From Candidatus Hecatella orcuttiae (lineage in GTDB: Archaea; Thermoproteota; Bathyarchaeia; Hecatellales; Hecatellaceae), in the NCBI GenBank assembly GCA_002011035.2, contig MTLY02000001.1:1-63341 (forward strand): a stretch of 63,341 bases of DNA, written 5' to 3'. Under the pieces are notes generated by a model that saw nothing but the letters and a program-made list of their open reading frames with translations, was not told the DNA's origin and ran no database searches. This document shows positions 26,328 to 34,583 of this stretch, piece after piece. A program made the translations under genes and the position numbers. Numbering within the stretch: the first letter of the stretch is position 1; every line of letters begins with the position of its first letter.

Positions 26328-26633
26328 ATGGGGAACTCTGTATCTATGAAAGTCAACGTAGTCTATCTTACAACATTCAGAGAAATCGTCGGTAGGCGAA
26401 GCGAAACTGTGGAATTGCCGGATGGTTCAACGCTCATGGATTTACTTGAAACTTTAGCTGAAAGAAGCCAAAAATTCCGGAAGGAACTGTTCAACCCAGA
26501 GGGGGGAGAGATTAGAAGCTACAACAAGGTGGCGTTAAACGGCATCTACGCAGAGTATCTGAACGAAAAATTCGCTACAAAGCTTAGAGAAGGAGACAAA
26601 ATACTCATCGCTCAGGGAGTTTCCGGAGGTTAA
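26328..26633 (+). CDS. MoaD/ThiS-family sulfur carrier
   Basis: A 101-residue ubiquitin-fold sulfur carrier ending in the diagnostic Gly-Gly (QGVSGG). After adenylation and thiocarboxylation this tail donates sulfur for molybdopterin or tungstopterin synthesis. It follows the AOR gene by 31 bases, the common archaeal arrangement, and probably serves cofactor assembly for AOR, the XDH-type enzyme and the molybdopterin oxidoreductase at 53-55 kb. ATG 26328 gives six extra N-terminal residues compared with ATG 26346, which may be the real start. Confidence 0.88.
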   Translation: MGNSVSMKVNVVYLTTFREIVGRRSETVELPDGSTLMDLLETLAERSQKFRKELFNPEGGEIRSYNKVALNGIYAEYLNEKFATKLREGDKILIAQGVSGG

Positions 26634-26684
26634 AACGAACAATCCCACACCTTTAACGGGGAATAGGCTCGTTTTCCCGCCTAG

Positions 26685-26706
26685 ACTCTCCAAAAAACTG
26701 GAGAGT
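26685..26706 (+). terminator. stem-loop downstream of the MoaD-like gene
   Basis: An 8-bp perfect stem (ACTCTCCA with TGGAGAGT) around a 6-base A-rich loop, about 50 bases after the moaD-like stop and before the dCMP deaminase promoter. It could mark the 3' end of the Fd-AOR-moaD transcript, although archaeal termination depends mainly on T-tracts and the T-run here is short. Confidence 0.4.
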
Positions 26707-26823
26707 TTAACATATCCAAACTCCCTTCGATTAATTTTAAGTTTGGCTGGACTTGGAGAAAAAGTACGCTGAGCAAATGGGAAACCATATTAATGTGAGC
26801 CGGTCATTACTTTGGAATGAAAA

Positions 26824-27297
26824 ATGAGGCCTTCTAAGGAAGAATATTATCTGGCCATAGCTTCCCAGGTGGCTACGAGAAGCACATGCCTCCGGAGACA
26901 CTACGGAGCCATCATCGTGAGAGACGACCAGATAGTCAGCACAGGCTACAATGGGGCGCCCCGTGGGCTACCTAACTGCATCGACCTAGGCTACTGCATT
27001 CGAAAGGTGCGTAACATCCCCCCAGGGGAGAGATATGAGTTCTGTCGAGGTGTCCACGCTGAACAAAACGCCATCATCAACGCCGCCCGGGCGGGAGTCA
27101 GCGTCCTCAAGGGAACCATCTACATTGCAGGGCGAGATGCGGACACTGGAAGAGCGCTGACGGAAAACTATCTGGTACCATGCCGTCTCTGCGCGAGGAT
27201 GATCATCAACGCTGGCCTCCAAGCAGCGATAACACCCTACAGGGTCTTTTCGGTAGACCACTTGGCGGAGATAGGCGAATTGGAGAAGGTTGATTAA
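26824..27297 (+). CDS. deoxycytidylate (dCMP) deaminase family protein
   Basis: A 157-residue zinc deaminase: HAE (His78, Glu80) and PCRLC (Cys120, Cys123) form the catalytic zinc site, and Cys22, Cys52, Cys58 and Cys74 suit the extra zinc site of ComEB/dCMP deaminases. It converts dCMP to dUMP for thymidylate synthesis. The dCMP-type GYNGAPRG loop (41-48) supports this over cytidine or guanine deaminase. It stands alone between the AOR set and the prephenate dehydrogenase gene, with an ATTAAT-type promoter just upstream, and is probably a housekeeping gene rather than part of the catabolic island. Confidence 0.88.
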   Translation: MRPSKEEYYLAIASQVATRSTCLRRHYGAIIVRDDQIVSTGYNGAPRGLPNCIDLGYCIRKVRNIPPGERYEFCRGVHAEQNAIINAARAGVSVLKGTIYIAGRDADTGRALTENYLVPCRLCARMIINAGLQAAITPYRVFSVDHLAEIGELEKVD

Positions 27298-27316
27298 AAC
27301 ATCCGCAGCCTAGAAG

Positions 27317-28228
27317 GTGTCAGGTTTGGATCCCTTTGGAAGAAAAATTTCCATCATCGGTGGAACGGGTAGAATGGGCAGGTGGTTTGCCAAATTTTTC
27401 AAAGACAAAGGCTTCCAAGTTTTGATAGCCGGTCGAAGCCTTTCAAAAGCAAGGCGGGTGGCTGCTCAACTGGGTGTGGAGTTCGCCGAAAAGGGGAAAC
27501 CTGCCGTGGAAGACGCCGATATGGTGATGGTGGCCACAACGCTGAATTCCACAGCGGCTGTTCTCTTGGAGAACGCTCCTTTGATGAAGAGGGGAGCCGT
27601 CCTCATGGATGTTGCTTCCCTGAAAAGCGATGTCATCCCAGCTTTGCAGAAAGCCGAAGCCTACGGAGTTCACTGCCTAAGCCTCCACCCCATGTTCGGT
27701 CCAGCCGCTCAAACCATGGCTGGAAAAAACATGCTAGTCATTCCGGTGAGTAGTTTGAAAGGAGAATTGAGGAGGCTTCTGAGGATTTTCAGCGAAGCAG
27801 GAGCTCGCGTAGTAATTCTCCCCAACGCTCAAGTCCATGACAGGATGATGGCCCTCACTCTCGCTCTACCCCATTTTGTCAACATAGTATTCGGGCGGAC
27901 ACTCTCCGCGGCGGGTGAAAAAATAGGAGAGCTTCAAAAATTCGCGGGAACAACTTTTTCCATGCAGACTCTTCTGGCTGGAAGCGTCCTTCAAGAAGAC
28001 CCTCAAACCTATGGGTCCATTCAAATCGACAATAAAGCTTTTCTTAAAATCCTATCATTACACATTGAAAAGGTCAACGAATTGAAGCGGATCATTCAGG
28101 GAAAAGACAAAGCTAGTTTCATAAAATTTTTTGATGCAGCAAGGGATTACTTGGCTGAAAGCGCTGAGTTCAAGGCCTCGCCTAAAAAAGTTTACAGTGC
28201 TCTTGAATTTTTGAAGTCATCAGGGTAA
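27317..28228 (+). CDS. tyrA: prephenate dehydrogenase
   Basis: A 303-residue NAD(P)-dependent prephenate dehydrogenase for tyrosine synthesis. The N-terminal Rossmann motif GGTGRMGRWFAKFF (about 13-26) is followed by catalytic-core features including LHPMFGPAA (about 117-125), where the His is the family's catalytic residue. The C-terminal half is helical and no ACT or chorismate mutase domain is fused. GTG 27317 follows GAAGG. The gene is 19 bases after the dCMP deaminase and ends 5 bases from the convergent prephenate dehydratase gene, so the two branches of aromatic synthesis sit tail to tail. Confidence 0.87.
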   Translation: MSGLDPFGRKISIIGGTGRMGRWFAKFFKDKGFQVLIAGRSLSKARRVAAQLGVEFAEKGKPAVEDADMVMVATTLNSTAAVLLENAPLMKRGAVLMDVASLKSDVIPALQKAEAYGVHCLSLHPMFGPAAQTMAGKNMLVIPVSSLKGELRRLLRIFSEAGARVVILPNAQVHDRMMALTLALPHFVNIVFGRTLSAAGEKIGELQKFAGTTFSMQTLLAGSVLQEDPQTYGSIQIDNKAFLKILSLHIEKVNELKRIIQGKDKASFIKFFDAARDYLAESAEFKASPKKVYSALEFLKSSG

Positions 28229-28233
28229 AAATT

Positions 28234-29115
28234 TTACGACGCCCGCCTGTAGGAGCCTAAGACCTTAAGAAATTCACATAGGCTTCGCAGGTCTCCTATG
28301 GCTTCTGCGCACTTTTCATCTTTTCTATGCCCTTCAAATTCCATGAAGAAAACATACTCCCAAGGTTTTTCCTTAGAAGGTCTGGACTCGATCTTTGTCA
28401 GGTTAATGCTTCGGGAGGCAAAAGGCTCCAACGCTTTATGAAGGGCGCCGGGGACGTCTTTGGTGGAAAAGATGAGAGAGGTCTTATCCTTTCCTGTAGG
28501 CTTAGAATCACTTTGGGAGAGGACAATAAAACGGGTTAAATTTTGAGGCCAATCGCAGAGGTTTTTTTCCAGAATTTTCATACCGTAGATCTTCGCAGCC
28601 AACTCTGTTCCTATCGCTGCGGCATTTTTCATTCTTTTGAGTTTTCTGACAGCTGAAGCCGTGCTTTCCACCTCTTTTCTCTTTGCTTTGGGGAAATTCT
28701 CGTCCAGATAGGTTCTGCACTGGGACAGAGCTTGAGGGTGAGATAGAATGACTTTGATTTTCGACTTATCCGTTCCCCTATTCACTATGAGGCTGTGTTT
28801 TATCTCCTCCAGGATTTCGCCACATATTTTCAAATTAGACTTGTAAAGGAGGTCCAGAGTTAAGTTAACGGAACCTTCAACAGAATTTTCTACCGGCACA
28901 ACCCCGTAGGTAGCCTTACCCTCAGCTACGGCTTCAAAAACTTCTTGAAGAGACTCCAATTCAAGGAACTTCGCTTTCCTTTTGGAGAAGAATTTTATCG
29001 CCGCCTGCTGGGTGAAAGTACCTTTAGGTCCTAGGAAGGCTACAGTAGGATGTTTTTCCTTTGTTTTCAAAGTCGACAACGTCCCCATGGATCCGGGTTT
29101 ACTTTTATTTTTCAT
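28234..29115 (-). CDS. pheA: prephenate dehydratase with ACT domain
   Basis: A 293-residue monofunctional prephenate dehydratase making phenylpyruvate. The catalytic domain begins FLGPKGTFTQQAA and includes ENSVEGSVN, with the catalytic TRF at 194-196. The C-terminal ACT domain (about 210-290) has the ESRP motif that binds phenylalanine for feedback control. The longest start overlaps the argininosuccinate synthase gene by 11 bases, suggesting coupling; Met10 is an alternative. The first ~20 residues are basic and not family-conserved. Confidence 0.92.
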   Translation of the reverse strand: MKNKSKPGSMGTLSTLKTKEKHPTVAFLGPKGTFTQQAAIKFFSKRKAKFLELESLQEVFEAVAEGKATYGVVPVENSVEGSVNLTLDLLYKSNLKICGEILEEIKHSLIVNRGTDKSKIKVILSHPQALSQCRTYLDENFPKAKRKEVESTASAVRKLKRMKNAAAIGTELAAKIYGMKILEKNLCDWPQNLTRFIVLSQSDSKPTGKDKTSLIFSTKDVPGALHKALEPFASRSINLTKIESRPSKEKPWEYVFFMEFEGHRKDEKCAEAIGDLRSLCEFLKVLGSYRRAS

Positions 29116-30343
29116 CTTCGCTGACTTCCGATTCTTTAGTGGCAGACTTTAGTTTGGCCAGAAGCTGGCTGGAAACCTTTGTAGGAAGCCCCCAGATTTC
29201 GATGAAGCCTTCAGAAGCAGACTGGTCGAAGGTTGACTTCACGTCGTAAGTGGCTAACCTGAGGTCGTAGAGGGAGAAGGGAGAGCTTCTGGCCACCGTC
29301 TTCACGCTTCCTTTGAAAAGTTTAAGCTTAACTGATCCACTTACTCGCTGCTGGCTGGTTTTGATGAAGGCGTCTAAGTCCTTTTTGAGAGGGTCTTCCC
29401 AAAGGCCGCTGTAAACCAGCCAACTCCATTGCGAGTCTACATACTGCTTGAACATCAACTCATGGCGGGTTAAAACCAGCTTTTCCAAGTCTCTATGAGC
29501 TTCCAGCAAACATGCTGCAGCAGGGCACTCGTAGACTTCTCTTGACTTCAACCCCACGACTCTGTCTTCCACGTGGTCTATTCTTCCTATCCCGTGAGCC
29601 CCCGCGATTCGATTCAGGTTTTCGATCAGGGTCACCCCGTCAAGTTCTTCGCCGTTTAATGCGATTGGGACTCCTTCTTCAAATTTCACTGTCAAGTAAG
29701 CGGGTTTATCAGGAGCTTTCTCCGGGGATGTTGTCCAGCTAAAGGCATCTTCAGGGGGTTCAGTGTCTAAATGTTCCAGCGGACCTGACTCTATGGAGCG
29801 CCCCCACAGATTTTGGTCTATGCTGTATGAGGCTTCTTTCAAGATTACAGGTATTCCATGCTTCTGCGCGTACTCGATTTCCTTATCCCGCGTTAACCCC
29901 CATTTTCGAACCGGAGCCAACACAGTGAGTTCAGGGGCTAGGGCGCGGATGCTGACCTCAAACCTAACCTGATCGTTTCCCTTTCCAGTGCAGCCGTGAG
30001 CTACTGCTGAGGCTTTTTCCTTTCTAGCTACTTCCACCAGTTTAGCAGCTATCAAAGGTCTTGCTAGCGCGGTGCTGAGAGGGTATTTCTCTTGGTAAAG
30101 CGCATTGGCTTGGATGGCTGGGAAGACATAGTCTTCCACAAACTCCTTTGTGGCGTCTATGTTGTAATGCCTCGAGACTCCTAGCTTCAGGGCTTTATCC
30201 TCAACGGCTTTAAGGTCTTCCTGCTGGCCTACATTTACAGTTACGGTCACTATCTCTGCGTTGTATTTCTCCGCAAGCCACTTTATCATGACTGTGGTGT
30301 CAAGGCCGCCGGAGTAGGCTAGGACTATTTTCTCCAAGGACAT
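29105..30343 (-). CDS. argG: argininosuccinate synthase
   Basis: Joins citrulline and aspartate with ATP to give argininosuccinate in arginine synthesis. The PP-loop AYSGGLDTT near the N-terminus, the VAHGCTGKGNDQVRFE segment and SIDQNLWGRSIE are diagnostic. The start is taken at ATG 30343, with GGTGAGG directly upstream, giving about 412 residues with the normal SLEKIVLAYSGG opening; ATG 30361 adds six residues. The C-terminal ~20 residues are an acidic, Glu/Ser-rich tail. Arginine also feeds the pyruvoyl-dependent decarboxylase at 33.9 kb. Confidence 0.95.
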   Translation of the reverse strand: MSLEKIVLAYSGGLDTTVMIKWLAEKYNAEIVTVTVNVGQQEDLKAVEDKALKLGVSRHYNIDATKEFVEDYVFPAIQANALYQEKYPLSTALARPLIAAKLVEVARKEKASAVAHGCTGKGNDQVRFEVSIRALAPELTVLAPVRKWGLTRDKEIEYAQKHGIPVILKEASYSIDQNLWGRSIESGPLEHLDTEPPEDAFSWTTSPEKAPDKPAYLTVKFEEGVPIALNGEELDGVTLIENLNRIAGAHGIGRIDHVEDRVVGLKSREVYECPAAACLLEAHRDLEKLVLTRHELMFKQYVDSQWSWLVYSGLWEDPLKKDLDAFIKTSQQRVSGSVKLKLFKGSVKTVARSSPFSLYDLRLATYDVKSTFDQSASEGFIEIWGLPTKVSSQLLAKLKSATKESEVSEDEK

Positions 30344-30387
30344 CCTCACCAAAAAAATCATGTTAAAAGGCTTAAAGCTTTTTAGCT

Positions 30388-30900
30388 TCAGAGGACATAG
30401 GTACCCTTCTTCTTAAGATACTCAACCAGTCCGCCGCTTTGAAGAATATCCAAAAGAACGGAGGGTAGAGGTCTGAAGTTGTAGGATCTCTCAGCCTCCC
30501 TGTTCTTTATCACGCCAGCCTCCAAGTCTATCTCTAGGATATCTCCCTCCCTAGTTTCTTTGGATGCCTCCTTTGACTCAAGTACAGGTAAACCCACATT
30601 GATGGCGTTTCTAAAAAATATTCTGGCGAAAGACTCCGCCACCACAGCGCCTATGCCCAGTTCCTTCAACACCCGTGGAGCATGCTCCCGGGAGGAGCCG
30701 CATCCGAAATTTTTCCCAGCTACAATGACATCCCCCGGCTTGGCTTTTTTTGAGAAGTTCGGGTCTAAGCCTTCCATAGCATGTTCCGCCAGCTCTTTCA
30801 TGTTGAGGGTTTTAAATTTGTATTTACCTGGGATGATGACATCAGTGTTTACGTCGTCGCCGAACTTCCAAACTCGACCTTTAATGGGCTTGAAAACCAT
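30388..30900 (-). CDS. 3-isopropylmalate/homoaconitate-type dehydratase, small subunit
   Basis: A 170-residue aconitase-superfamily swivel subunit. [10 protein letters not shown] (18-27), the [11 protein letters not shown] motif and [11 protein letters not shown] are diagnostic. The substrate loop that follows reads Y-K-F-K (27-30); from memory, isopropylmalate enzymes of methanogens have YLRT and homoaconitases YLVY, so specificity cannot be assigned by that rule. It lies 3 bases after the large-subunit gene. With a dehydrogenase of the matching family at 61.2 kb it could serve leucine, lysine or 2-oxoacid elongation. Confidence 0.88.
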   Translation of the reverse strand: MVFKPIKGRVWKFGDDVNTDVIIPGKYKFKTLNMKELAEHAMEGLDPNFSKKAKPGDVIVAGKNFGCGSSREHAPRVLKELGIGAVVAESFARIFFRNAINVGLPVLESKEASKETREGDILEIDLEAGVIKNREAERSYNFRPLPSVLLDILQSGGLVEYLKKKGTYVL

Positions 30901-30903
30901 AGG

Positions 30904-32160
30904 TCAACCTCTCCAACCTTGAGGGTCAGTTATTTTCCCCGTTAAAGCGGACACAGCGGCTGTCTTAGGCGAGACGAGGTAAATGTCTGCCTCCGCGCAC
31001 CCCATCCTCCCTACAAAATTTCTGTTGGAAGTGCTTAGGACGACTTCCCCGGGAGCAGGGATCCCTTGATGAGCTCCTACACAAGGCCCGCATCCGGGAT
31101 TACACAGCGTGCATCCTGCCTCGAGAAAAGTTTTGATGAATCCTGCCTCCAAAGCTTCTAGGTACACGTTGACGGAAGCAGGGACGACGATCATCCTAAC
31201 ATGAGGGCTGATTCTTTTCCCAGCTAAGATTTCAGCGGCCTCCTTCAAGTCTTCTACGCGACCATCGGTGCATGAACCTAGGAAAACTTGGTGAATGTCA
31301 AGGCCTTCCACTTCTTTGACAGGCTTCACATTATCCACTGTGGGCGGGCATGCTATTTGAGGTTCAATCTTTGATACGTCGTATTCACGTGTCTCCACGA
31401 ACTCTGCGTCAGGGTCGTTCTTCAAAGCTTTAGAGAAGTTCCTTCTCTTCTCGAGGATATATTTCTCAGTCGTTTCATCAGGTTCTACCAAACCGTTTTT
31501 AGCTCCCATTTCCACAACCATATTGCAAAGAGTAAGCCGCCCGTCCACGCTCATATGCTTCACAGCCTCTCCAGAAAATTCCACAGCCTTGTAGGTAGCT
31601 CCGTCTGCTCCTATCTGACCGATGAGGTAGAGGATAACGTCTTTAGGAGTAACATGAGGAGGCATTTCGCCATCTAGGTTTATCTTTAAGGTTTCAGGAA
31701 CTTTAAACCAGAGTTTTCCCGTCTTGAAAACTGCCGCTACCTCTGTGGAGCCTATGCCCGTGGAAAAGGCTCCCAAGGCTCCGTAGGTGCATGTGTGAGA
31801 GTCTGCGCCTACTACAACCATGCCAGGTTCCACGTGTTTCTCCACCATCAGCTGATGGCATACTCCCACACCCACATCGTAGAAGTTTTCAATTTTCTGC
31901 TCCGCGGAAAACTGCCTCATCAGCTTGTGAAGACTGGAGGTCCCTTCTGTGGCGCTGGGAGCTACGTGATCTATGACGAGGATGACTTTTTTCGCGTTCC
32001 ATAGGAGTTCGCCGCCCATTTCCCTGAACATTTTAATGGCTAAGGGAGCGGTCCCGTCATGAGCCATGGCCAAGTCTACCTCAGCCACCACCAGCTCGCC
32101 TTGCTCTACGTTCTTCCCCGATGCCCTCGAAAGAATCTTCTCCGTTATGGTCTTTCCCAT
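30904..32160 (-). CDS. 3-isopropylmalate/homoaconitate-type dehydratase, large subunit
   Basis: A 418-residue FeS hydro-lyase subunit of the archaeal LeuC/HacA type (usual length ~420). It carries the three 4Fe-4S cysteines (GSCTDGR near 290, and NPGCGPC near the C-terminus), DSHTCTYGALGAFSTGIGST and a final NRNFVGRMG. It dehydrates and rehydrates isopropylmalate or homologous 2-alkylmalates together with the small subunit encoded 3 bases downstream. It is divergent from the nuclease-like gene at 32297 over a 136-base spacer with a TATATA motif at 32217-32223. Confidence 0.9.
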   Translation of the reverse strand: MGKTITEKILSRASGKNVEQGELVVAEVDLAMAHDGTAPLAIKMFREMGGELLWNAKKVILVIDHVAPSATEGTSSLHKLMRQFSAEQKIENFYDVGVGVCHQLMVEKHVEPGMVVVGADSHTCTYGALGAFSTGIGSTEVAAVFKTGKLWFKVPETLKINLDGEMPPHVTPKDVILYLIGQIGADGATYKAVEFSGEAVKHMSVDGRLTLCNMVVEMGAKNGLVEPDETTEKYILEKRRNFSKALKNDPDAEFVETREYDVSKIEPQIACPPTVDNVKPVKEVEGLDIHQVFLGSCTDGRVEDLKEAAEILAGKRISPHVRMIVVPASVNVYLEALEAGFIKTFLEAGCTLCNPGCGPCVGAHQGIPAPGEVVLSTSNRNFVGRMGCAEADIYLVSPKTAAVSALTGKITDPQGWRG

Positions 32161-32296
32161 AAGTGTCTTGAACTCCTCTTATGGTGTTGGAATTAAAGGA
32201 AAAATGCTGAGAAAAGATATATACCTTACTAGAAAGCCCTTTTAGATAGGCTTTAAAGCCCACGGACAAATTAAACAAGCTGGGAAAATCTCCAAT

Positions 32297-32998
32297 TTGA
32301 CCCTCGCAAAATTGAACAAAGAATTTTTACTGGAGATTTTGAAGTACACAAAGGAAAGCGATGTCCTACTTGAGGACGTGTTATTATCCAACACTTTTCT
32401 ACCTTCCCACACAGCCAGAGACCAGTTGAACCAACTCGCTGTTCAGAGGCTTATTTCCAGAGAGGGAAACCGCCTAAAAATTTCGCCAATCCAGAAAGTA
32501 GATCTGGCGGTTCAAGCCTTAAGGCTGGGTTTAACCCTCGGCTCTGTCTGCCGATATCTGACTTGGCAAGAGTTTGAAAAGGTAACAGCCTACGCTTTGG
32601 AGAAAAACAACTACCATGTTTTAGCCCACTTGAGGGTGAAAATGAACGGAGAATGGAGTGAAATAGATCTTCTCGCCGTTCAAAATTGGCTTGCGTTAAT
32701 GATAGACTGTAAACATTGGAAAACCCACCTAAACAGGTCGAAGGTTCAGAGAATAGTGGACATGCAACTGAAGAGACTGGAGGCTCTGTCATCTCCTAAG
32801 AACTTGAAGAAAATCGAGGTTGAATTAAAAATGAAGCTTCCACCTTGTTTGAAGGCAGTTCCGGTGGTTGTAACTCTGCTGGAGGTTAACTACCTTGTCT
32901 ACAGAGGAGTTCCCATTGTTCCTATATCCAAGTTCGGCGGCTTCCTCAATGAGGTGCTGGGCTGCTGGGAGCTTTTTTCATTCAAATCCCTGACCTGA
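32297..32998 (+). CDS. winged-helix plus PD-(D/E)xK-like nuclease-fold protein (tentative)
   Basis: A 233-residue protein starting at TTG 32297. Residues ~10-65 look like a winged helix-turn-helix (a helix-rich region followed by RLISREGNRLKIS). Residues ~95-190 fit a restriction-endonuclease/RecB-like core: EFEKVTAYALEKNNYHV, then EIDLLAV and LMIDCKHWK, which supplies a D...(D)xK pattern. Such proteins in archaea are usually uncharacterised DNA-binding nucleases. No methyltransferase or other restriction gene is adjacent, so it is not a simple restriction system. Between housekeeping genes it may serve repair, but nothing in the sequence shows the substrate. Confidence 0.55.
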   Translation: MTLAKLNKEFLLEILKYTKESDVLLEDVLLSNTFLPSHTARDQLNQLAVQRLISREGNRLKISPIQKVDLAVQALRLGLTLGSVCRYLTWQEFEKVTAYALEKNNYHVLAHLRVKMNGEWSEIDLLAVQNWLALMIDCKHWKTHLNRSKVQRIVDMQLKRLEALSSPKNLKKIEVELKMKLPPCLKAVPVVVTLLEVNYLVYRGVPIVPISKFGGFLNEVLGCWELFSFKSLT

Positions 32999-33076
32999 AG
33001 CACCCTCGCTTATGCGGCTTCGTAAGTTTAATATGGAAAAGGATGTTTACTGGTTCAGATGGCCGTGGGTTGAAGC

Positions 33077-33619
33077 TTGGCTGACCTAAGTTTCATCATC
33101 TCTTCAGCCATCATCATGGTGCCGGCCTATCTAGCCAACGGCATGCCTGTCCTTTTTGGGGGTGGGAGGCCCATCGACGGAGGAAAGAATTTCTTCGACG
33201 GTCGGAGGCTTCTAGGAGACGGTAAAACGGTGAGAGGAGCTGTTGCAGGGGTGATGTTTGGGGTGGTAGGCTGCCTTTTGACAGCGAGTTTCCTGAATTT
33301 GGTAACCACTCAGTCTTTCCCTCTGCCTCTTTACGCTCTTTTAGGGTTGGTCGTAGGCTCAGGTACAGTTTCAGGAGACCTTATAGGGGCTTTTATCAAA
33401 AGGAGAGCCAATCTTCCCCGAGGAGCCCCAGCGCCCGTGCTAGACCAGCTGGGATTCATTTTAGTGGCTCTGCTTTTCATCTACCTCTTTAACCTAGCTG
33501 TTCCCTTACTAACTCTGACCGTAGAGGTCTTTTTCGCCGTTTTGGTGGTAACGCCCTTTATTCACATAACTGCTAACGTGATCCTTTTTCTTTTAGGGAA
33601 AAAAAAAGAACCTTGGTAG
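33077..33619 (+). CDS. carS: CDP-archaeol synthase
   Basis: A 180-residue integral membrane CTP:2,3-di-O-geranylgeranylglycerol-1-phosphate cytidylyltransferase (DUF46), an archaea-specific lipid enzyme. Diagnostic cytoplasmic motifs are GGGRPIDGGK (about 28-37), GDGKTVRGA (47-55) and SGDLIGAFIKRR (about 99-110). About five hydrophobic segments are visible. TTG 33077 is the start. It makes CDP-archaeol, the precursor of polar archaeal lipids, and is firm evidence for an archaeal host. Confidence 0.93.
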   Translation: MADLSFIISSAIIMVPAYLANGMPVLFGGGRPIDGGKNFFDGRRLLGDGKTVRGAVAGVMFGVVGCLLTASFLNLVTTQSFPLPLYALLGLVVGSGTVSGDLIGAFIKRRANLPRGAPAPVLDQLGFILVALLFIYLFNLAVPLLTLTVEVFFAVLVVTPFIHITANVILFLLGKKKEPW

Positions 33620-33646
33620 TTTTCTGGTTTTTTAGAAAACTTTATT
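33619..33646 (+). terminator. stem-loop and T-tract after carS
   Basis: A 7-bp stem (GTTTTCT with AGAAAAC, 33619-33625 and 33634-33640) with a T-rich loop begins at the carS stop codon and is followed by TTTATTT. This suits a transcript end. The remaining spacer to 33867 is very AT-rich, with TATA-like motifs for the next gene and no ORF of note. Confidence 0.5.
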
Positions 33647-33867
33647 TGAAAGCCATCAACCTAGAAACTTTTGGGGCTTTGAAAGAGAAATTCTTTAAAT
33701 TTTTAAGGTTTGGGTCTAAATTTTTTAAACTGAAATGTATAATAATGAAGCTTCCTGAAAATATTCCTAATTTCGGCTTTATATTTTAAATTAATCGTGT
33801 CTAAAGGATTTATTCTGAGGAAAAACTTTAATAAGAAAAATTAAAAACATCTAAAAACGTAAAAACC

Positions 33868-34542
33868 TTGCATGTTAAGGAAAGGGAGGCAAATCATAGA
33901 AAGTTGGCGTATCCGATACATGGACTGTTTCTGCCTAAAAAATTCTTTCTGACCAGCGGATGCGCAACCAGTTCTACGTCTCCTCTAAACGCCTTTGACG
34001 CCGCCCTCATCAAGGCGGGAATAGGACAATGCAACCTTGTGAGCGTGTCTTCCATACTTCCCCCAGACGCGGAGAAAATGGAGAGCTTTGAAATCACACC
34101 TGGCACCATCACGTTTTGCGTTTTAGCTCGAATGGACGGAGATCCCGGGGAGACCATCGGCGCAGGTATAGGATGGGCCTGGGGCATCACAGCAGATGAA
34201 AGAAAATATGGAATCGTCGCTGAGGCTCACGGGTATAAAGATCGGGAAGCCATCGATAGGGAGTTAAAATGGAAACTTCAGGAGATGGCTAAACTCAGGC
34301 AGATGCGCTTAATTCATGTTGAAACAAAACCTGAATGTTTAGAGGTCCCTAAGGGGAAATATGGCAGTGCAACCGTCGCCCTTGTCTACGTACCATGGGA
34401 GTTGGAAGAAACTCAGCGAACCATTGCTAGGGAATCCTATATGGTCCCTGAGGAATTGTTAAAGATGGAAGCAGTTACAGCGAAGGTAAACAATAATTCG
34501 GGGTCTCTTAAACTTCAAAACAATTCCCGCCTTAAGACATAA
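33868..34542 (+). CDS. pdaD: pyruvoyl-dependent arginine decarboxylase
   Basis: Converts arginine to agmatine, the first step of archaeal polyamine synthesis. The self-cleavage site VSVSSILPP is present; cleavage between Ser61 and Ser62 (numbered from TTG 33868) generates the pyruvoyl cofactor. SPLNAFDAALIKAGIG precedes it and GAGIGWAWG follows, both typical. TTG 33868 is the longest start; the purine-rich GGGAGG at 33884-33889 points to a later TTG at 33904, which gives the normal N-terminus. The C-terminal ~35 residues are an extra, poorly ordered tail. Agmatine could in principle feed a ureohydrolase, but the divergent one at 22.8 kb is not an obvious match. Confidence 0.9.
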   Translation: MHVKEREANHRKLAYPIHGLFLPKKFFLTSGCATSSTSPLNAFDAALIKAGIGQCNLVSVSSILPPDAEKMESFEITPGTITFCVLARMDGDPGETIGAGIGWAWGITADERKYGIVAEAHGYKDREAIDRELKWKLQEMAKLRQMRLIHVETKPECLEVPKGKYGSATVALVYVPWELEETQRTIARESYMVPEELLKMEAVTAKVNNNSGSLKLQNNSRLKT

Positions 34543-34583
34543 GAAAAACTTTAATCACTGAAGACTATATTTCCTAAACTGCC

